DNA from: Quercus robur
Taxonomy: Eukaryota > Streptophyta > Magnoliopsida > Fagales > Fagaceae
DNA: 64,000 bases
Reading direction: 5' to 3'
Assembly (NCBI RefSeq): GCF_932294415.1
Contig: NC_065545.1
Span: 42,632,327 to 42,696,326, forward strand
Shown: one piece after another, positions 58,201-64,000 of the stretch
Layout: each line of letters starts with the position of its first letter
Numbering within the stretch: position 1 is the first letter of the stretch
Made by a program: the position numbers and the translations under genes
Notes under the pieces: model-generated
Database searches by the model: none
The model's input: the letters and a program-made list of their open reading frames with translations, nothing else
Told to the model about the DNA's origin: nothing

Positions 58201-61200
58201 GGGATTAACTGAAATGAATTAGATAAAGCTGTAAGGCTGATACATCCACCCAACCCTCATAATATGACTCTGAAAAAAAAAAGGCTTCATATGAAGACCA
58301 TAACTAAGGCCAATTTTACAGCATCTCTAAGGGGAAAATAGTATAAATACATTAATAAAATCCCAAAGCAGCACACTATAAAAGTATTTAGTTCAAAACT
58401 AACCTCCATTCTGTACAAGGGCAGAAACTAAATACCATTGTTGACAATAATTATTCTTGTTAGTTGTCAATTATTAACAAAAATTATAAAAAGAATACCT
58501 GTCAAAATCAATTATTAAAAAAAAATCAATAACATTTTTAAAAGCAACATTGCATGAATCTATTCTAGCCTGTGATGTACTTATACATAATTCTACCCTG
58601 TGATTTGCAAAAATAGACATAAGGGTCTTGCCTCAATACAGGGACTAGAGCCAAACACAGCAATTCCCAAAAATATGGAGAGGGTCATATGACTACAAGT
58701 GTGCTATTTGAGTCCATATAAGATAAAACAAATATATTATTTTTATTTAGGTGTTTGTATGCATAACAACAATAGATAGTAAAACAATAATGAAACTTGT
58801 TAGTTTTCCATAAGATGCACCATGCCCTCATAATTCAGTTCTTTCAGTTCCCAAAGATCAAATTTTTATACATGTCTAAACGAGTGTCATCTCCTCAAGT
58901 GTCCAATGTGACAAACTCTCAATAGGAGTAGTGTCATACAAATCATAGCTGTATGCTTTAATGTATCAGATACATTAAATATACTACCACAAGATAAGTA
59001 GGTGTAGGAAGTCTTGTTGCCTAAGTCTATAAAGTTTTAAATATCCTTGAAATTCATCCACTTAAAATTAGATTTTAACCAGGGATAGGGGATTTCTTTT
59101 GGATTATTAAATGACACACAGTACAATAGAGTCAAAACATGATATTCTAGTAAGAAAAGAATAGATAGATACCCTGTAAACAAATAAGACTTATCAGCAG
59201 ACTCTTTAACCTCTCTTTTTCCATGTAATGTAATCAGCTTATGTTCATTATTGAGTACACACATTATCTCAAAATTTTAACAATAATTTATTTCAAGAGA
59301 TTTATATAAACATTTCATTCCATATCACCATTTAATCAGTTTGTGTCATTCTAGGAGGCAGGTTACTCAAAACATTGATTAGCTTGTAGCGTAAATCTAT
59401 AGGCTTATAATATATATCAGATTGGAAAAAGAAAAAAATTATTTAAAAAAAAAAAAAATTCCAATGTCAAATATTCTGGTAAATGAATATAGGTCAACTG
59501 GTCAAGTGCACTTCCCCTCTGAACTATGATGCAGTTGCAATGTCCCTCCTAAAACTAAGCAATGATGAAGCGGGGTGTAATTATTTTGGAATGGTGCTTC
59601 ATGTGTAAAACTGAGTGTGAATCACCCATTTCTACACTGTGCCATGGATAGGGAATTGTGGTCTATGATCTTTCTCTTGTTTGGTGTTTTCTGGGTCATG
59701 CCTCACTCTATGCAGGAGATGTCTTCTTGGAGGGGGAGGTTTGGTGGGAGAAGTAATGGGGGGGAACTTGGAAAGGGGTCCCCTTCTGTCTCATGTGGTG
59801 TTTATGGAGAGAAAGGAATGCTAATTGCTTTCACATGTAGGAGTTAAGAGTGGCAAAGTTGAAATATTATTTGTTGTACACTTTATACAAATGGACTTCG
59901 ATGTCATGTCTCCCATGTCCTCTATCACAAGGCTCCTAGAGAATCTGGATTCTCTTGAGTCTTCACTAATCCTTTGTAGTAGTTTCTATTTCTTATTTAT
60001 TTTCACACTGTTTGTAGCTTTGCCCTATGTACACTTCCCATGTACTTGGGGGTAGTTTCACGTTCATACTTTTTTAATGAATTATTTACTTACCAAAAGA
60101 AAAAAAAGAAAAAAAAAAAAAAAAAAATCAGTTAAAGCACTTTGCCCCCTAATGTTAGAGTTTCCATCAAATTTAAGGGAAAATTCAAATTTTTGTTAGA
60201 CATGATTTAGAAAATTTTGAATTTTCTGTCAAAATTGATGGAAATTATAACTGCAAGGGGTAAAATGCTCATTACCAACAATCATGATAGTGGGGAGGGG
60301 GGGCATTACTCACTCTTGAATTTTAAGAGGAACACCGCAACTGCATGTTAATGGGGGTGGGAGGTACAATTAACTCAAAAATATATACACAACACATCTA
60401 GAACCACGTCGCCAACAAAATGATCAGAAAAATAATCCATACCCATATTAGTTATAGCAAGTTTTATAGTAGAGGTCATGTTAGATGAGGAAATCAGTGA
60501 TGTGGTAGTTTCCTGGGAAGCACAAGTAACATTGCTACACTAGTTGGAAACATGTGCAAGATAACTAAGGCAATGTGAGGTTGAAAGGACTTCAGTTATA
60601 TATATTTTTTAATTAGTAATAAGTTTTATTGATATAAAAAAAGGGACACCCCAGCACACAGTGATTGTACAGGGGTCAACAATCTAGTACAAAAATTACA
60701 AGAATCAAGAAAAACAAGAAGAGAAGAGAATGATTAGTTTCGCAAAACAAACAACCAATCCAATAAAGCTCTAAAGAAAAATAGCTTGAGGTTAGGTATG
60801 GATATTTAAACCCGTGTAACTAACAAGAAGGCCAAAAGCTATTAATTTAGTTGGAATTTAAAACTTTTTGACACAAACAATTTAAGTGGGTGGGAGAGAC
60901 CAACTTCTCTTTATATTATATGTTACTGTAGATGGATATGAATCCACCAATGGAATTATCCCAATTACTAGATGGAAAAGCTCCCCAAAAAATATCCTAA
61001 TTGGAGGCAAGCTGAAAAAATCAATAGAAATTCACATTATTGAATTTCTATAAACTAAATACCATAAAAGAAGATGGAAAAAAAAACTAAAGGTTTCAAT
61101 ATTATTACATACTTGGGGCCTGCAGTCATTGTTGGACAATTCTCATTAGTACAGAATTCTGTGAGGGTACCATAGAGCAAATTCACTTGGTTGAAGAAAT

Positions 61201-63670
61201 CCACAGCTGAAATTGAAAAAAAAAAAAAAAAAAAAAAGCAACCACATTTCAGATTTGAATCTCAAGCAAGAGCTGCAGTAAAGCAAAAATTGATTTGGAA
61301 ATGTCTTTTTACATTTTAGCATCAGCTAAATTATTAAAAAAAAACTACACAAATTAGAAAATACAGCAGAGTAACACATGAATATACTAAACCTAACAGA
61401 TTGACAGGCATAAAATGAAGGGAAAACTCAGATACATTTAACAGGCTAGATATTCTGAAAATGTAAGTGCACACATGCATGCAAGAGAGAGAGAGATAGA
61501 AAGAGTTACTGTTGACAGCAAGCCACTCATTCAAGTCCTCCCCAGTAGGAAGTTTTACAGCCTCCCTTAGGTTTCCACTTCCTAGGGTGGCATCAATGTG
61601 CTTTCTAAGTTGTGCCCCCTGCATTAGAACAGGACAAGTATTGGTGCTTTCAGTTATACCAATAAAATAACAATCAGAGAATTGTTAATAGAGAGGCCAT
61701 AGATTACAATTAACAGCAATAAGACAGATCTAAAGAACTAGACCAGAAGCTCTGGAAATGGAAACTTGATTATCATAACAAAAAGAATATCAAATACATG
61801 TTCTACATAGTCATCAATGCATTAAATATGCATTTATTCAATGCATTAAATATGCATTTGAAAAGGTACCATTGCATTGACTCAACCTTGTTTCTCTCTC
61901 CATTTTTTCCACTCAATTGTTTCTCAGCACATTTTAACCCGTAGTTAACTATTGGCAGCTGTATTTCAAGCACTTGATTTAGTCCAAACAAGGCCCCGAT
62001 GAACTGATATGGACCAAAGGGGCTTAGTAGGCAGCAGGATAGTCCTTAATGAAAAACATGCTCAAGCTGCAGGCCCCAAGTGGCTGATATTCACATAACA
62101 AAAAGGACCTGATTTCAGCTAATTCCTGGGATGTTTCCAGCATAAAAATTGGGCCATGGTCCCCCAACTCTGGAAATTGATTTGGCAGCAGAGAGGACTC
62201 TTTTGTAAAGGTTTAGGTCTTAAAATTTTTATTCAAATGGGTAATGTGACTGCTGATAAAAGCAATATGATGCATTCAATATGAAAAAGAAAAATATGCT
62301 CTCTACGTAGATATATATTCCCTAAGAATAAAACCCAGTGATATAAGGCATATCTGATTCGTCAAGGAGAGTTTTTTTTTTTATAAGTAATAATGAATTT
62401 CATTAAAAGAACTCTGAAATGGTTTCCAAAAGAATTACAATCTAAGATTTACAAGATCCATGAAAACTACTAAAGAATTTACAAGATATCCCACCAATTA
62501 TAATACAACATTCAAACAAAGAATGTAAAAATATAGATTTCATCTCAACAATAGATCTCTCTACCCCTCAAGCATTCAAACATTCCTTTCTCTTCAAATT
62601 GTGTGCATAACACACTCAGGATTAGCATTCAAAATATGAATATAAGTATGTCAACCATAAAGCCCTTTACAACAAGCATAGACATTTATCATATTCTCTT
62701 GCATCAACCAATAGATTTCTAATACAGAACATACAAAGAACCACATCTCATAGGAAAGTGAACAGCGTGTAGCAACAAGCGATCCAGACTCGCAGCTATA
62801 TGATTAAGTTTTATGTATAATTTTCATTTATGAAATGAAATATGTTTCTTTCATGCTTTATCATTATTGTTTGTGTAGCTGTAATTTTTATTTATTTATT
62901 TATTTATTTTATATAGATACAATAGAATTCTAACCTATAGCGTTAGCTCTATAATGATTGCTCTTATCATTAGGCCAAAACATCAATCGATTTTTGGTGT
63001 AGGCATGGTTCGAACCCCAGATCTTTTATTCAACAAAAGACTTTACCAATTAAACCAACTAAAACCCACTGTATAGCTGTTTTTTCTCAGTAATTGGAGA
63101 TTTACTCTTTATTAGTTGTAAATAATTATTACACTTTTGCTTATTTGGAAACGAACATCCAACAATTAAAACCTATTTCCAAAAGTGAATTTGTTCTTAC
63201 ATATTTTGAGCCTAAAATCAAGCAAAAGGATGGATCATCAATAACTCAGATGACCCACATAAGTCTCCCATATATATATCATGATACTTTCCCCTGAATT
63301 AAGAAGCCCTAAACAACATGCAACAACAGCCCACATATAGGTATGAACACAAGAAACTCATTATCAAATTATATAGATGGAATCATGGAATCGTCATTCA
63401 TGTACATCACTTGTTTGTACATATATAACAGTGTAGTGTAAAAGAGAATACATAAATACATAAATACATACATATGTGCGTGTGTGTGTGTTTGTATTAA
63501 TTTTTTTCCACCTGAATGGGAGGTGAACAAAGAATTCTGGATTTTCCAAAGGGGGTTTTTATTTCCTATAGAACCATAACCAGCAAGAAAGAGATGTGAC
63601 TAGATAACAAAGGGACTTAACCTTACTCCCAGAGGGTGCACACTTCTTTGGGCGGAATGTCCTTTGGTTT
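55223..63670 (-). CDS. MOB1: MOB1-type kinase co-activator, last six exons (partial)
   Basis: Exons in gene order: 63670-63622, 61618-61510, 61206-61113, 57395-57262, 57173-57010, 55297-55223. All introns are GT-AG and phases match throughout, giving about 207 residues. The protein runs NQRTFRPKKCAPSGSK, GAQLRKHIDATLGSGNLRE, then VDFFNQVNLLYGTLTEFC and ends ELAPLQELIESIIVPY. Zinc-ligand positions of the Mob fold are present: CTNENC and HIYHSH. Length and ends fit plant MOB1 (about 215 aa); only the first exon with the start codon is missing, beyond the right edge. MOB1 binds and activates NDR/LATS-type kinases in the Hippo-like pathway and in plants affects cell division, growth and sporogenesis (family knowledge). 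Introns hold SINE and LINE copies. Confidence 0.95.
56000..56113 (-). repeat. tRNA-derived SINE in the last MOB1 intron
   Basis: Minus strand: GCCAAGAGCCGTGTAGCTC (A-box region), GGTGTTTCTAACAAAG, GGGGTCAAATCCCTCCTCCC (B-box-like), then an AT-rich tail. Same family as 8345-8455. It lies in the same direction as the gene. Confidence 0.65.
58075..58185 (-). repeat. SINE-like repeat in MOB1 intron
   Basis: Minus strand: ATCTTATAACTTAGTGGTAC (A-box-like), then TCCTCTCATTC, then GGTTTGGGGTTCAACCC (B-box-like). A similar decayed plus-strand sequence at about 57600-57690 ends in an A tract. Confidence 0.45.
59600..60127 (+). mobile_element. LINE 3' fragment with poly(A) tail in MOB1 intron
   Basis: The plus strand reads, with frameshifts, WCFMCKTECESP, FLHCAMDRELWSMIFLLFG and FWVMPHSMQEMSSWRG (zf-RVT and following region). 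It ends in an A-rich tail at 60098-60127. It is antisense to MOB1 and inactive. Confidence 0.7.
60600..60790 (-). mobile_element. LINE 3'-end remnant
   Basis: The minus strand ends in AATAAAACTTATTACTAATT followed by A/T-rich DNA, the usual 3' end of plant LINEs. A comparable remnant, also minus strand, starts at the T tract 62372-62381 and extends to about 62500. Confidence 0.4.
62935..63070 (-). repeat. SINE-like repeat in the first visible MOB1 intron
   Basis: Minus strand: TTTAGTTGGTTTAATTGGTA (A-box-like), then AGTCTTTTGTTGAATAAAAG, then GGGGTTCGAACCATGCC (a good B box). It belongs to the tRNA-derived SINE group. Confidence 0.55.
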
Positions 63671-64000
63671 CTGTTTACAGAAGAATTACAAAGAGAATAT
63701 ATATCAGCAAAAGAGGTGAAACACATGGTTTTATAAGGCATCAATAATAAAATTAAGTTTAATGTATTAAGCAATATTTATGAACAGCACAAAACCATGA
63801 TCTTCACAACTACAAGAACACACACACAGACCAGAGTAGCAAGAGAACTACATATGGAAACTTTGGCTGGCATCAAGTCAGGTAGAAATTTGAATAGATA
63901 CTCATGCCCAGCAACAATAATAATTTCAAATTAAAATAAATAAATATGTACAAAGAGTCTGAACAAAACTTCCCAATGCATTCTTGACACACTCTATCAT
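63671..64000 (-). other. MOB1 intron continuing past the window
   Basis: The exon at 63670 opens after an acceptor (AAACAG), so the initiating exon is upstream. No sequence here resembles the MOB1 N-terminus. Confidence 0.5.

Noticed and set aside
62935..63070. tRNA gene suggested by GGTTCGAACC
   Set aside because: There is no pairing acceptor stem or anticodon arm; the A/B-box spacing and tail fit a SINE.

Overview
This is a plant nuclear genome window. The host genes are intron-rich and of clear land-plant type, and much of the DNA between and inside them is transposable elements. The gene sequences and element types suggest a woody eudicot; a Fagales tree such as oak, chestnut or beech is only a guess. 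No intact tRNA or rRNA gene and no CRISPR-like locus was found.

Host genes. (1) 467-3227, minus strand: the first nine coding exons of an EDR2-type protein (PH then START domain), running off the left edge. Every exon joins in frame, and one intron uses a GC donor. (2) 44864-50120, plus strand: a two-exon DUF716/TMEM45-like membrane protein of 278 aa. Its 4.4 kb intron holds a solo LTR and a 423-bp tandem array that spans the element-host junction. (3) 55223-63670, minus strand: the last six exons of a MOB1-type kinase co-activator, with the first exon beyond the right edge. (4) 32030-34545, minus strand: an intronless, multiply broken copy of the mitochondrial RNA helicase SUV3, with a 270-bp MITE inserted at its Walker A motif.

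Transposon layout. 4.3-6.4 kb: two non-autonomous hAT-like elements with 8-bp duplications. 6.7-8.2 kb: an interrupted LINE. 8.6-9.1 kb: a duplicated nuclear insertion of plastid rrn16-upstream DNA. 9468-17544: a long-TIR, Mutator-like element. Nested inside it is a 6.4 kb LTR retrotransposon with no coding capacity (10756-17169), which itself contains about 25 copies of an 80/81-bp satellite in 161-bp dimers. 18525-19279: a solo LTR. 20405-30904: a 5'-truncated LINE with a 16-bp target-site duplication. It is split by a 9.6 kb Ty3/gypsy Tat-lineage element (21033-30650) that looks very young: its two LTRs appear identical, it has one open 1724-aa gag-pol frame, and it carries an intact, spliced antisense gene. 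36081-36839: a further solo LTR. Several MITEs (Harbinger-like, Stowaway-like and a foldback element), tRNA-derived SINEs and decayed LINEs fill the rest.

Most interesting signals. Four LTR groups (one internal pair and three solo LTRs) carry a stem-loop built on CCGAGGA(C) / (G)TCCTCGG. The loop is 6 nt in three of the four and 8 nt in the fourth. It lies about 120-160 bp from the 5' end of each LTR, and its few stem changes mostly remain G-U pairable in the sense RNA. The 423-bp array shows direct evidence of a tandem amplification started at a 4-bp TCAG microhomology. A 27-bp perfect inverted repeat flanks the right TIR of the Mutator-like element.
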